From: Caryophanales bacterium UBA4100
GTDB taxonomy: Bacteria; Bacillota; Bacilli; Paenibacillales; UBA4045
Assembly: GCA_002383285.1 (NCBI GenBank)
Contig: DFXU01000054.1
Coordinates: forward strand, 41,514 to 56,462
Direction: 5' to 3'
Length of the DNA stretch: 14,949 bases
Shown here: piece by piece, positions 1-8,782 of the stretch
How the letters are laid out: every line of letters starts with the position of its first letter
Position numbering within the stretch: the stretch's first letter is position 1
Notes under the pieces: generated by a model
The model's input: only the letters and a program-made list of their open reading frames with translations
Database searches by the model: none
Told to the model about the DNA's origin: nothing
Program-made: the position numbers and the translations under genes

Positions 1-674
1 ATATTATTGCTGTATCTGAAGCTTGTAAGGCTTCATTCTTAAAGAAATATAGTGAACTGGACCATAAAGTCATGGTGCTTGAGAATATAACCTCTCCAGA
101 ATGGATCAGAAGTATGGTGAATGAAGGTGAAGAGGATAATCCTATGCTCACCGATCGAAGATTTAAATTAGTTACTGTGGCAAGGTTATCGCATGCCAAG
201 GGTATTGATCAGGCCATTCGGGCATTATGTCTATTGAAGGATAGAGGCTATGGCCATATCGCATGGTATGTAGTTGGGTACGGCGGAGATGAAGCAATGC
301 TTCGGAGCTTGATTGCGAAACATGACCTGCAAGAAAGCTTTATCTTACTAGGGAAGAAGACCAACCCTTATCCATATATACAAGCATGCGATGTATATGT
401 CCAGCCTTCGAGGTATGAGGGAAAAGCAGTTACTGTAACAGAAGCGCAAATTATAGGAAAGCCGATACTAATTACAAATTATTCAACTGCCTCTAGTCAA
501 GTTATAGATGGATTAGACGGAATAATTTGTGATCTAAGTATAGCTGGAATAGCAAGTGGTATCGAGCGGTTATACAGGGACAATAAGTTAAGGAACACCT
601 TGATGAGCAACATCAAAGGCAAGGATTACAGCAATGGGTACGAGCTGGATAAGCTATATCAAATCATCGTCTAA
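1..674 (+). CDS. GT4-family glycosyltransferase, 5'-truncated by the window edge
   Basis: The reading frame is open from base 3, well before the first ATG at 72, and ends at TAA 672-674, so the visible 223 codons are the C-terminal part of a longer gene. Residues beginning IIAVSEACKASFLKKY align with the region around residue 176 of the two GT4 genes downstream (at 2913 and 4112), so about 175 N-terminal residues should lie outside the window. The visible part is the nucleotide-sugar-binding Rossmann domain of a GT-B enzyme. It has a VARLSHAKGID segment, NPYPYIQACDVYVQPSRYEG, and an EX7E pair (first Glu at 417-419) typical of retaining GT4 enzymes. It probably transfers a sugar from an NDP-sugar to a lipid-linked repeat unit on the cytoplasmic face. 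Donor and acceptor cannot be read from the sequence. It is the first of three paralogous GT4 genes here. Confidence 0.9.
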   Translation, partial: IIAVSEACKASFLKKYSELDHKVMVLENITSPEWIRSMVNEGEEDNPMLTDRRFKLVTVARLSHAKGIDQAIRALCLLKDRGYGHIAWYVVGYGGDEAMLRSLIAKHDLQESFILLGKKTNPYPYIQACDVYVQPSRYEGKAVTVTEAQIIGKPILITNYSTASSQVIDGLDGIICDLSIAGIASGIERLYRDNKLRNTLMSNIKGKDYSNGYELDKLYQIIV

Positions 675-706
675 AGCTCCATAAGGGAAGGGGAGTGATC
701 GTATAC

Positions 707-1729
707 ATGAGTGTTAAGGTAAGTGTGATCATTCCTGTTTACAATGCAGAGAACTACTTAGATGAATGTATACAATCATTGTTAAGCCAAACACTTCAAG
801 AATGTGAGTTCATCTTGGTCAACGATGGTTCGACAGACCAAAGCAGGTTGATAATTGAGCGTTATCAGAACAAGGATGTCAGGATCGTACTTATCAATCA
901 ACACAATCAAGGGGTGAGTATAGCAAGGAATAAGGGTGTTCAGATGGCGGTTGGAGAATATATCGGATTCGTCGATGCGGATGATTATATAGAGGAAGAT
1001 ATGTACGAAACTTTATACAGTTCTGCAAAGCAAGGAGATTGTGATGTAGTCATCTCCAACTTGGAGAATGAAATGGGAGGGCATAAGATGACTATCAAGT
1101 ATTCCTTTCCTGTAAATAAAGTCTTAGATAAGGAATACATACAACTACATATTCTGCCATACTTTCTGAAGTCGGATAATCTAAATACGGCAGGGAATAA
1201 GATTTATAAGAGCAAACTCATTCAAAAGCATTGTGTAGAATTTCCGGAAAAGGTTGCGTTAGGAGAAGATGGCATGTTTAATATGCAGTTCATGAGCCAT
1301 GCTGCCACAGTAAAGTATATAGACTATATAGGTTACCATTACAGGGAGGTAGTGGGTAGCGCTACAAGAAATATATCGCAGCAGGATTATTTCGGGAGAG
1401 CTTTGGAGGTGTTCAATACCAAACTTCCCGCAACATATATTAGCCAAATAGACGAGGGGAAAGTACGGTATTTAAAGTCGATCAAACTGATCAATAATGT
1501 CATTTCATATACCCATATCTATTTTACACCATCCAAGGTTAAAGGCTTCCCACAAAGATACAGATATGTAAAGAATATGATAGGTAATCCCCATGTTAGA
1601 GAAGCATTATCTACATATTCTTGTGTTGGTCAGGGAAGATATGAAAAATGGATTGTAGACCTAATTAAAAGGAAATCAACTTTCGGACTTTATTTTATCA
1701 CAGCTTACAGTAGATTTAGAAACAAATAA
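707..1729 (+). CDS. GT2-family glycosyltransferase
   Basis: This is a family 2 (GT-A fold) inverting glycosyltransferase of 340 residues. The N-terminus VSVIIPVYNAENYLDE is the classic GT2 opening, followed by VNDGSTDQS (nucleotide binding) and VDADDYIEEDM, whose D90-A91-D92 is the DXD metal site. The C-terminal third is a family-variable acceptor region with no recognised extra domain. The open frame extends to a GTG at 695, but that codon touches the purine-rich ribosome site (AAGGGAAGGGGA, 683-694), so I prefer ATG 707, 12 nt downstream. It lies 32 bp after the truncated GT4 gene and 18 bp before the pyruvyl transferase gene, consistent with co-transcription. It likely adds one sugar of the polysaccharide repeat unit; the sugar is unknown. 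Confidence 0.93.
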   Translation: MSVKVSVIIPVYNAENYLDECIQSLLSQTLQECEFILVNDGSTDQSRLIIERYQNKDVRIVLINQHNQGVSIARNKGVQMAVGEYIGFVDADDYIEEDMYETLYSSAKQGDCDVVISNLENEMGGHKMTIKYSFPVNKVLDKEYIQLHILPYFLKSDNLNTAGNKIYKSKLIQKHCVEFPEKVALGEDGMFNMQFMSHAATVKYIDYIGYHYREVVGSATRNISQQDYFGRALEVFNTKLPATYISQIDEGKVRYLKSIKLINNVISYTHIYFTPSKVKGFPQRYRYVKNMIGNPHVREALSTYSCVGQGRYEKWIVDLIKRKSTFGLYFITAYSRFRNK

Positions 1730-1747
1730 TCTGGGGGGGAATTTTAG

Positions 1748-2905
1748 ATGAATATAATGATGTTTGCCCATGGCGGGAGCATGAATCGGGGATGCGAGGC
1801 AATTGTTCGTTCCTCTACGAATTTAATTAAGGAGAAAATGGTTGATGCTAGAGTTTACCTGACATCCGGTAGACCTGAAACCGATCAGATGATTGATAAA
1901 TTAGATGGAATCTATGATGGTTCTGATTCCAGAATCAGAAAGTATTCCTATGATTGGTTAATATCTTCAATGAAAGTAAAACTGTTTCATGACGAATCTT
2001 ATGCACTTGGCAGAATTCACAACAATATTATTAAATATATTGAAGATATGGACATTTGCTTGTCGATTGGAGGAGACAACTACTGTTATGGTGAGCAGCC
2101 CGGCTGGTATGAAGTAGACCGAAGAATAAAGTCACAAGGGAAGAAGCTAGTATTATGGGGTTGTTCGATTGGAGAAGAGGATATATCTGAGAGGAAATTA
2201 GAAGACTTACTATTGTTCGATTTGATTCTGGCTCGTGAAACACTTACTTATCATACACTGACAAGCAAAGGGCTTCGTAATGTAAAGCTATGCGCAGATT
2301 CTGCATTTACTATGGAAAAGGAAGAACTGGCTCTTCCTGAAGGATGGTTGGAAGGGAATACAATAGGGCTTAACTTCAGTCCTCTAGTTTGGAAGAAAAA
2401 TAAGGATTCAAAAGCTGCAATAAGCAGTCTCATCAAGCATATTCTGCTTACAACTGATATGACGATTGCTCTCACTCCACATGTCATGCAGGAAGGCAAC
2501 AATGATTACGAAGTGTTACGTACCTATTATGAAGAATTTAAGGATACGAACAGAGTGATTCTATTACCCGATCATCTAAATGCCATACAATATAAAGGCT
2601 ACATCGCTCGAATGAGATTTTTCATAGGAGCAAGAACACATGCAACAATCGCAGCTTATTCCAATTGTGTACCAACGATGGTGTTAGGTTACAGTGTTAA
2701 ATCCAAAGGGATATCGAAAGATTTATTCGGAGAAGAGAAATTGGTATTAAGTATCGAAGAAATCTCAGATAGTTACAAATTGAAAGCTAAATTTGATGAA
2801 ATGGTACGTGATGAAGCAGCAATTAGACGGAAACTGCAGCAAGTTATCCCGATTATTAAGAAGATGTCATACAAAGCTGTGAAATATTTGAAAGAGTTGG
2901 CATGA
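1748..2905 (+). CDS. Polysaccharide pyruvyl transferase family protein
   Basis: The 385-residue product has the hallmarks of the polysaccharide pyruvyl transferase family (CsaB/WcaK/EpsO type), which mostly transfers pyruvate from phosphoenolpyruvate to form ketal-linked sugars in surface polymers. Visible motifs are HGGSMNRGCEAIVRS near the N-terminus, SIGGDN at about residues 106-111, and a C-terminal GARTHATIAAYSNCVPT block with R296 and H298, followed by GYSVKSKG, the usual family signature. The ATG at 1748 follows a strong GGGGGGA ribosome site at 1734-1740. The gene sits between glycosyltransferase genes, so it probably decorates the same repeat unit with an acidic pyruvate group. Some family members catalyse other reactions, so the exact chemistry is inferred. 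Confidence 0.88.
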   Translation: MNIMMFAHGGSMNRGCEAIVRSSTNLIKEKMVDARVYLTSGRPETDQMIDKLDGIYDGSDSRIRKYSYDWLISSMKVKLFHDESYALGRIHNNIIKYIEDMDICLSIGGDNYCYGEQPGWYEVDRRIKSQGKKLVLWGCSIGEEDISERKLEDLLLFDLILARETLTYHTLTSKGLRNVKLCADSAFTMEKEELALPEGWLEGNTIGLNFSPLVWKKNKDSKAAISSLIKHILLTTDMTIALTPHVMQEGNNDYEVLRTYYEEFKDTNRVILLPDHLNAIQYKGYIARMRFFIGARTHATIAAYSNCVPTMVLGYSVKSKGISKDLFGEEKLVLSIEEISDSYKLKAKFDEMVRDEAAIRRKLQQVIPIIKKMSYKAVKYLKELA

Positions 2906-2912
2906 GGTATCT

Positions 2913-4115
2913 ATGAAGAAAAACCTGTTGTTCGTCATTCCTAGCTTATCGGCAGGTGGCGGGGAGAAAAGTCTCGTCAATCTGTTGTCACAGATTGATT
3001 ACAGTCAATATGATGTTGATTTGTTCTTGTTGAATCATGATGGTTTATTCATGGAGTTTCTGCCCGAAGAAGTGCATGTTCTAAGCCTTCCAGCAGCATA
3101 CAAGTTATTTGCTTTACCTTTAGTGGAATCTATCATACAGCTTGTGTTAACGAATAGACTATCATTAATTTACAGTAGAATGATGTTTGCATTTTTGAAT
3201 GTGTTCAAAAAAAAGATATCAATTAATGAACAATACAACTGGAGATACCTAGCGAAATCGCTGGAATGTTTAAACAAACAATATGATGTGGCTATCGGAT
3301 TTCTGGAGAAGACGTCTACTTATATTTGTGTGGATAAAGTGAGTGCAGTTAAGAAAATCGGCTGGATTCATACCGATTACGATAAATTAGGTATGGATCC
3401 AGGCTTTGATACCGAATACTTCAGTAAATTGGATCATATTGTCACCGTTTCCGAGGAATGTGCAAGCATACTTCGCAAGAGATTTCCCAACCATAAACAT
3501 AAGATAGAAGTCATTTATAACATCGTATCACCACGGACAATCAATCATATGGCAGTACATTGGAATATGGATATATATGAGCGAGCGACCAATGAGATTA
3601 TAATCCTTTCTATTGGTAGGCTGAATTACGAGAAGGATTTTGCAATGGCATTAGAGGCCTGCAAGAAATTAGTAAAGAAAGGTTACAACATTCGATGGAA
3701 CATTATCGGTGAAGGTGAGGAGAGGGAGAAACTGACTAATCTGATCAGAATTAATAGATTAGAAGATCATTTCAAACTATTAGGCTTGAAGGCCAATCCT
3801 TATCCATATCTCCAGCAAGCTGATATTTATGCTCAGACATCTAGGTTTGAAGGGAAATCGATTGCTATTGACGAGGCCAAAATACTGAATAAACCGATAG
3901 TTGTGACAAACTTCAGCACCGCCAAGGACCAAATTGACAATGGCCTCAATGGATTGATTGTGGAGATGAATGCAGATGCTGTTGCAGATGGAATTGAAAG
4001 GCTCATCAAGGACAAACGACTACAAGGTAGCTTAATCAGTAACCTATCTCAGGAAAGTCTGGGGACAGAAGAAGAGATACATAAGCTGTATGCTCTGATA
4101 GGTAATAAATTATGA
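2913..4115 (+). CDS. GT4-family glycosyltransferase (first of a tandem pair)
   Basis: This is a 400-residue GT-B fold enzyme of the GT4 family. The N-terminal FVIPSLSAGGGEKSLVNLL carries the glycine-rich acceptor-side loop, and IGWIHTDYDKLGMDP lies mid-protein. The C-terminal domain has IGRLNYEKDF, IGEGEEREKL, NPYPYLQQADIYAQTSRFEG and the EX7E pair E313/E321 in EGKSIAIDE. The start at 2913 is 7 bp after the preceding stop, with a GAGGT ribosome site overlapping that stop. It overlaps the next gene by 4 bp (ATGA), implying translational coupling. It is clearly paralogous to the next gene along its whole length and to the truncated gene at the left edge. Sugar specificity is not determinable. 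Confidence 0.94.
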   Translation: MKKNLLFVIPSLSAGGGEKSLVNLLSQIDYSQYDVDLFLLNHDGLFMEFLPEEVHVLSLPAAYKLFALPLVESIIQLVLTNRLSLIYSRMMFAFLNVFKKKISINEQYNWRYLAKSLECLNKQYDVAIGFLEKTSTYICVDKVSAVKKIGWIHTDYDKLGMDPGFDTEYFSKLDHIVTVSEECASILRKRFPNHKHKIEVIYNIVSPRTINHMAVHWNMDIYERATNEIIILSIGRLNYEKDFAMALEACKKLVKKGYNIRWNIIGEGEEREKLTNLIRINRLEDHFKLLGLKANPYPYLQQADIYAQTSRFEGKSIAIDEAKILNKPIVVTNFSTAKDQIDNGLNGLIVEMNADAVADGIERLIKDKRLQGSLISNLSQESLGTEEEIHKLYALIGNKL

Positions 4116-5311
4116 AGATGCGAATATTATTCGTTATGAATAATCTGCAATGCGGCGGTGCGGAGAAATCCTTAATATCACTATTCGAAACATTGGATTA
4201 CACGAAGTATGAAGTAGACTTATTACTTTTTAAGCATGATGGGATTTTTATGAACAGAATACCTAAACAAGTGAATGTACTGGATGAACCAGATACGTAT
4301 AAGTATTTTGATATGTCTATCCAAGAAGTAATAAAAAATAGTATTAGAAAGGGACAGCTTGGGATTGTTTGGTCCAGATTGTGTGCTGGATTCATATTTC
4401 GGAGTGAGAAGAATAGGGCGCGATGCGAACAAAGAGTTTGGAAGTACATGTCGAGGGCTTTACTTCCCTTGGATAAGCACTATGACGTTGCCGTCGGTTA
4501 CCTCGAGAAAAACCCAGTTTATTACTGTGTAGATAAAGTAACAGCAAGTCAGAAAATTGGGTTTATTCATAACGATTATGACAAATTAGGAATGGACCCC
4601 GAAATTGATCTTAAATACTTTGATCAATTAACTGATATAGTAACCGTGTCAACAGAGTGCGCTAGAGTTTTAATGCAAAGATTTCCTATGTATACCGAGA
4701 AGATCCAGGTTATTCATAACATCGTTTCTCCCACTATGATAAACAATATGGCGCTGGATAATGTGGATATGAAGAGCGGGGTAAGGATCGTATCGGTAGG
4801 AAGATTTAATGATCAGAAGGGTTTTGATATGGCTATTGAGGCTTGTAGAAAAATTATGGATAGCGGATACCAGATAACCTGGTACATCGTTGGAGAAGGT
4901 GAAGAAAGAGAAAAATTGACAGCCTTGATTCAACAAAACAACCTTCAAGATATATTCATACTGCTAGGAATCAAAGAAAATCCTTATCCATATATCAAAG
5001 CAGCGGATATTTATGTGCAGCCATCAAGGTTTGAAGGGAAATCAATAGCTATTGATGAAGCCAAAATTCTGCACAAGCCAATCTTAGTAACAAATTTTAG
5101 CACAGCGAAAGACCAGATTACACACGAAGAAAACGGGCTAATTGTTGATATGAATCCTGAATCGATTTATCGAGGAATAAAAGCATTAATAGATGACAAA
5201 CCTCTGAGAAATCAATTGATTAATAACCTCAAAAAAGAAGTGTTGGGAACGGAGTCAGAAATCAACAAGTTGTATGAATTAATCAACCAAAGGAAGGGAG
5301 TGGGTATATGA
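4112..5311 (+). CDS. GT4-family glycosyltransferase (second of a tandem pair)
   Basis: This 399-residue GT-B enzyme shares every landmark with the preceding gene: FVMNNLQCGGAEKSLISLF at the N-terminus, IGFIHNDYDKLGMDPE in the middle, VGRFNDQKGFDMAIEAC, IVGEGEEREKLTALI, NPYPYIKAADIYVQPSRFEG, and the EX7E pair E308/E316. The whole-length resemblance points to an in-place gene duplication. It starts inside the stop codon of the upstream gene (ATGA at 4112-4115) and overlaps the next gene in the same way (5308-5311), so the three are probably translationally coupled. An in-frame ATG at 4118 is a possible alternative start. It likely adds a sugar to the same lipid-linked repeat unit, perhaps the same kind of sugar as its neighbour. 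Confidence 0.94.
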   Translation: MKMRILFVMNNLQCGGAEKSLISLFETLDYTKYEVDLLLFKHDGIFMNRIPKQVNVLDEPDTYKYFDMSIQEVIKNSIRKGQLGIVWSRLCAGFIFRSEKNRARCEQRVWKYMSRALLPLDKHYDVAVGYLEKNPVYYCVDKVTASQKIGFIHNDYDKLGMDPEIDLKYFDQLTDIVTVSTECARVLMQRFPMYTEKIQVIHNIVSPTMINNMALDNVDMKSGVRIVSVGRFNDQKGFDMAIEACRKIMDSGYQITWYIVGEGEEREKLTALIQQNNLQDIFILLGIKENPYPYIKAADIYVQPSRFEGKSIAIDEAKILHKPILVTNFSTAKDQITHEENGLIVDMNPESIYRGIKALIDDKPLRNQLINNLKKEVLGTESEINKLYELINQRKGVGI

Positions 5312-6558
5312 TTAGCCAGGTCATCTACTTGATCCTACTGATTATCATTACGATCATCTTTGCAATTGACATAGTACCAGTATTTATAACCTGGTTAAGC
5401 AGGATCAATATTGGTAGATATGATAATCGAAAAATATGGGCGAAATCAGTAACAACAATAGGTGTTAAATGGGTGGGTAAAACGCCTAAGATCCAAGTGA
5501 CTGACAATACAAGATTAGTTATCGTTGACATGTTAAAAGGGAAATATTCTAAGGATACAATACAGCATTGGCAAGAAGCGGCTTTGGTATTAGGCTTATC
5601 TGAATATATAAAGCATCATGACGACCAAGAAATTATTAACCAAATCAGGAAATTCCTGAATTCGAAATTTGATAGTATTGGTAATTGGAGGACAAATCCA
5701 GTACATGTAGATGCATCTATTATTGCATATTCCCTGATGAAACTAGAATTCATTGATTTGGATAAATATAAGAATGCATTGGATAAAACTTGGGAAATGA
5801 TCCAGGAACATATTGGTGAAGATGGTACGGTACAATATAGAAAGTCTATGAAAAGCTATCGTTATGTCGATACAATTGGTTTTATATGTCCATTTCTAGT
5901 TGCCTATGGAACTAAGTATAACAAACCGGAATGTATAGAACTTGCTGTCAAACAAATTCAAGAATATGAGCTATATGGCATGCTGCAAAATCATTATATC
6001 CCAAGTCATGCTTATAAGCATGACAACAAAGTGCCGCTTGGATTATACGGATGGGGAAGAGGCCTTGGTTGGTTTGCTATAGGGGTTGTCGATGCTTGGG
6101 ACGAATTGTCGGAAGATCACCATTACAAGCTTGTATTGAAGGATATCGTTAGGAAATTTGCAGTTGCAGCTATGAAGCTTCAACAGAACAACGGAAGTTG
6201 GAATTGGACTGTTACAAGGGAGGAATGTAGACCTGACTCTTCAGCCACAGCAACATTAGGTTGGCTCATGTTGAAGGCCTCGACAATAAGTGAAATTTCT
6301 AAAGAGTGTTTAGATAGTACTGAGAAGGCTGTTAGTTATCTAATGAAGGTGACGAGAAGAAATGGGGCGATTGATTTCTCTCAAGGAGATACGAAAGACA
6401 TAGGGGTATACTCTGTGTTATTCAACACCCTTCCTTTTACACAAGGATTCTGCATTAGAGTCAGTAGTCTATTATTGCAATACCAAGGAGTTGAAATTAC
6501 TTATGATAGCAAGAATTCTATACTTTCTGAAGGCAAGGATTCGAAAGTATTTGCTTGA
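5308..6558 (+). CDS. Membrane-anchored GH88/GH105-like protein
   Basis: The product has 416 residues. Residues 4-30 are a strongly hydrophobic segment without an obvious cleavage site, so it is probably an uncleaved membrane anchor. The rest resembles the alpha/alpha six-barrel of GH88/GH105 unsaturated glucuronyl or rhamnogalacturonyl hydrolases (YteR/UGL type). Visible family landmarks are RYVDTIGFICPFLVAYG, where D188 sits at the position of the catalytic Asp, YGWGRGLGWFAIG at about 247-259, and a DSSATATLGWLML segment starting at D310. In the family the reaction is hydration of a 4,5-unsaturated uronic acid at a non-reducing end. Here the gene is embedded in a biosynthetic operon, so trimming or quality control of the polymer, or a diverged role, is possible. 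It overlaps both neighbours. The fold assignment is good; the activity is uncertain. Confidence 0.8.
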   Translation: MISQVIYLILLIIITIIFAIDIVPVFITWLSRINIGRYDNRKIWAKSVTTIGVKWVGKTPKIQVTDNTRLVIVDMLKGKYSKDTIQHWQEAALVLGLSEYIKHHDDQEIINQIRKFLNSKFDSIGNWRTNPVHVDASIIAYSLMKLEFIDLDKYKNALDKTWEMIQEHIGEDGTVQYRKSMKSYRYVDTIGFICPFLVAYGTKYNKPECIELAVKQIQEYELYGMLQNHYIPSHAYKHDNKVPLGLYGWGRGLGWFAIGVVDAWDELSEDHHYKLVLKDIVRKFAVAAMKLQQNNGSWNWTVTREECRPDSSATATLGWLMLKASTISEISKECLDSTEKAVSYLMKVTRRNGAIDFSQGDTKDIGVYSVLFNTLPFTQGFCIRVSSLLLQYQGVEITYDSKNSILSEGKDSKVFA

Positions 6559-7063
6559 TGAAATATGGTTGGAGGATTATATCAAATTAGGTATGAAAAT
6601 AGGAGAGAATTGTTCGATTCAACCAGGTGTAACCTTTGATTACTCTCATTGTTGGCTAATTAAGATAGGCAATAACGTAACAATTGCGCCTCAAGTTTAC
6701 TTATTGGCCCATGATGCCAGTACAAAAAGATTGAATGATTACACAAAGATTGGAAGTATAACAATTGAAGATAATGTATTTATTGGTGCAAGAGCTCTAA
6801 TTATGCCGGGAGTCACTATTGGCAAGAACTCAATAATAGCGGCTGGGAGTATAGTGACAAGGTCTGTACCGGAAGGAGTCATTGCTGCCGGAAATCCTGC
6901 TAAAGCGATAGCGACAATAGAGCAATATATTGAGAAAAATAATCAACTCATCAGTAGAACTAAAAAATTCGATCAGACTTATACTTTAGGTGGGAATATA
7001 TCCAATATTAAAAAAGAAGACATGTATCAAGAATTAATTAACAAAATCGCATTTGTTGAGTGA
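6503..7063 (+). CDS. Hexapeptide-repeat acyltransferase (LbH/MAT-like)
   Basis: The 186-residue product is a left-handed beta-helix acyltransferase. After a basic amphipathic N-terminus (ILYFLKARIRKYLLDE) come hexapeptide rungs: IGENCSIQPGVTF, IKIGNNVTIAPQVYLLAHDAS (His of the active-site type), ITIEDNVFIGARALIMPGVTIG, and the terminal IAAGNPAKAIATI, typical of sugar O-acetyltransferases using acetyl-CoA. The open frame runs back to a TTG at 6491, but that codon abuts the AAGGAG ribosome site (6485-6490), so ATG 6503 is preferred, with a 12-nt spacer. The start lies within the end of the GH88-like gene (56-bp overlap), so the two are coupled. It likely acetylates a sugar of the repeat unit; the acyl group and target are inferred. 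Confidence 0.9.
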   Translation: MIARILYFLKARIRKYLLDEIWLEDYIKLGMKIGENCSIQPGVTFDYSHCWLIKIGNNVTIAPQVYLLAHDASTKRLNDYTKIGSITIEDNVFIGARALIMPGVTIGKNSIIAAGSIVTRSVPEGVIAAGNPAKAIATIEQYIEKNNQLISRTKKFDQTYTLGGNISNIKKEDMYQELINKIAFVE

Positions 7064-7099
7064 ATATCGTTATTTAACCGAATAATATAAGGAGATCCA

Positions 7100-8650
7100 A
7101 TGAGAATAAAACATACAATTATGAATATTTCGGCCGGCCTGGGAAGTCAGATTATGATCACAGCACTAAGTTTTATCTCCAGAACTGTGTTCATTAGCAG
7201 CCTAGGTATTGAGTATTTAGGAATCAACGCTCTGTTCACCAGTATGTTAGCTATGCTGTCTTTGGCAGAGGCCGGAATCGGCTCGAGCATAATATATAAT
7301 CTGTATAAGCCAGTAGCTGACCAGGACCAGCTTAAGATAAATGTGTTAATGAGATTGTATCGAAATGCTTATGCGGTCATCGCTCTGATTGTGTTTTTGC
7401 TTGGTTTGATAATGTTGCCTTTTCTAGACGTGTTTATCAAAGACTCAAGCGTTGAAAATATCACTTTGATATATTTCTTGTTTCTTATTAACACCGCTAC
7501 TCCTTACCTATTTATGTATAAGCAATCTTTTTTAAATGTGAACCAAAAAAATTATGTTATCACAAGCATTTATATGGTATCCTCCATTATTTCCACATGC
7601 CTGAAAATTGCAATACTAATCTACACTGAAAATTATATCTTATTCCTGATAGTAGAAAGCATTATCACGATAACAACCTCGATAATTTTAGCCATGATCG
7701 TGGACAGGATATATCCATTTCTAAAAAATAAAGTAACTAATAAATTAGATTCTGAAACTAGAGCCAACCTCATGAGAAATATAAAAGCGATTGTTCTGCA
7801 GAATATTGGTGTATATTTCATCTTTGGAGTCGATAGTATACTGATTTCTTCGTTTATTAGTATTGCTGCAGTCGGGCTATATTCGAACTATAAAATGTTA
7901 ATGGATATATGCAGGACGTTTATCAATCAAATATTTAATAACATGTATCATAGTGTTGGAAATTTGGTGGCCAAAGAAAATGCTGAGAAAATATATAGCA
8001 TATATAAAATAACGATGCTGCTTAACTTCTGGCTATATTCAATGTTCACCATATTGTTATATATAACTGTTCCGCCATTCATTACAGTATGGATCGGCTC
8101 GCAATACGTGATGGGGCACGCGGTTCTAATTATATTAATACTCACTTTCTATGAAAGAGGCATGCGTAATTCAATAAGCACTGTGAAGACAACAGCAGGT
8201 ATCTTCCATGAGGATCGGTATGCTCCGTTATGCCAAGCTGCGATCAATCTAATCGTCTCTATTACACTTGTTCAATTTATAGGGATAGTAGGTATTTTTA
8301 TTGGCACTTTGATCAGTTCATTGTTGGTGCCTTTCTGGACAACACCTTACCTTGTATATAAAAAAGTATTCAATAAGCCAGTTAGGAACTATTATCAACA
8401 ATATGCTTACTATGCCGCCATAGGAATAGGAGCATATCTTGTTGCAAACTTTGTATGCTATTTTATCCCATCTGATACTTTGTTGAAATTATCATTTAAA
8501 GGGTTTGTATGCATCGTCGTTGTCAATGGGATTTATATTGCACTATTTCGTAAAACAAACGAATTCAAATATATATTGGGAATTGGTAAAACGATTCTAG
8601 GAAAACTTTCACAAGCATCTAGATTAAAGCGAAAACTGTTTAAATCGTAG
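7100..8650 (+). CDS. Wzx-type oligosaccharide flippase
   Basis: The product is a 516-residue polytopic membrane protein of the polysaccharide transporter (PST/MOP) family, with about 12-14 hydrophobic segments spread along the length and a basic tail ending KRKLFKS. The N-terminus has SRTVFISSLGIEYLGINALFTSML followed by LSLAEAGIG, a motif set seen in Gram-positive Wzx-like flippases. The role is to move the undecaprenyl-diphosphate-linked repeat unit across the cytoplasmic membrane for polymerisation outside. The ATG at 7100 has an AAGGAG ribosome site at 7089-7094. The preceding gap is only 36 bp. The C-terminal motif FRKTNEFKYILGIGK matters because a second, orphan copy of it is found at 9421-9465. 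Confidence 0.93.
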   Translation: MRIKHTIMNISAGLGSQIMITALSFISRTVFISSLGIEYLGINALFTSMLAMLSLAEAGIGSSIIYNLYKPVADQDQLKINVLMRLYRNAYAVIALIVFLLGLIMLPFLDVFIKDSSVENITLIYFLFLINTATPYLFMYKQSFLNVNQKNYVITSIYMVSSIISTCLKIAILIYTENYILFLIVESIITITTSIILAMIVDRIYPFLKNKVTNKLDSETRANLMRNIKAIVLQNIGVYFIFGVDSILISSFISIAAVGLYSNYKMLMDICRTFINQIFNNMYHSVGNLVAKENAEKIYSIYKITMLLNFWLYSMFTILLYITVPPFITVWIGSQYVMGHAVLIILILTFYERGMRNSISTVKTTAGIFHEDRYAPLCQAAINLIVSITLVQFIGIVGIFIGTLISSLLVPFWTTPYLVYKKVFNKPVRNYYQQYAYYAAIGIGAYLVANFVCYFIPSDTLLKLSFKGFVCIVVVNGIYIALFRKTNEFKYILGIGKTILGKLSQASRLKRKLFKS

Positions 8651-8722
8651 ACATTTTACGCTATGAATTTAAATTTCCACAATGATGTGTAAGGATGAAA
8701 AAGGTGATAAAGTCAAACAACG

Positions 8723-8736
8723 GCACCTGAAGGTGC
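8723..8736. repeat. Short inverted repeat GCACCT-GA-AGGTGC
   Basis: A 6-bp inverted repeat (a 5-bp stem with a TGAA tetraloop if folded as RNA) sits in the 132-bp gap between the flippase and the CysE-like gene. No T-run follows it, so it is not a standard terminator. The same gap contains two copies of GGATGAAAAA (8693-8702 and 8750-8759). No gene or clear promoter was recognised in this gap. Confidence 0.4.
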
Positions 8737-8782
8737 TTCAAGTTCAATCGGATGAAAAAAATGATTATGGAGGAGAACGTTT

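Noticed and set aside
4198..4948. Several minus-strand frames across the second tandem GT4 gene
   Set aside because: They are shadows of a well-supported GT4 coding sequence; none has a recognisable domain.
8723..8739. Hairpin in the flippase to CysE-like gap as a terminator
   Set aside because: The stem is only 5-6 bp and is not followed by a T-run, so it does not support termination.
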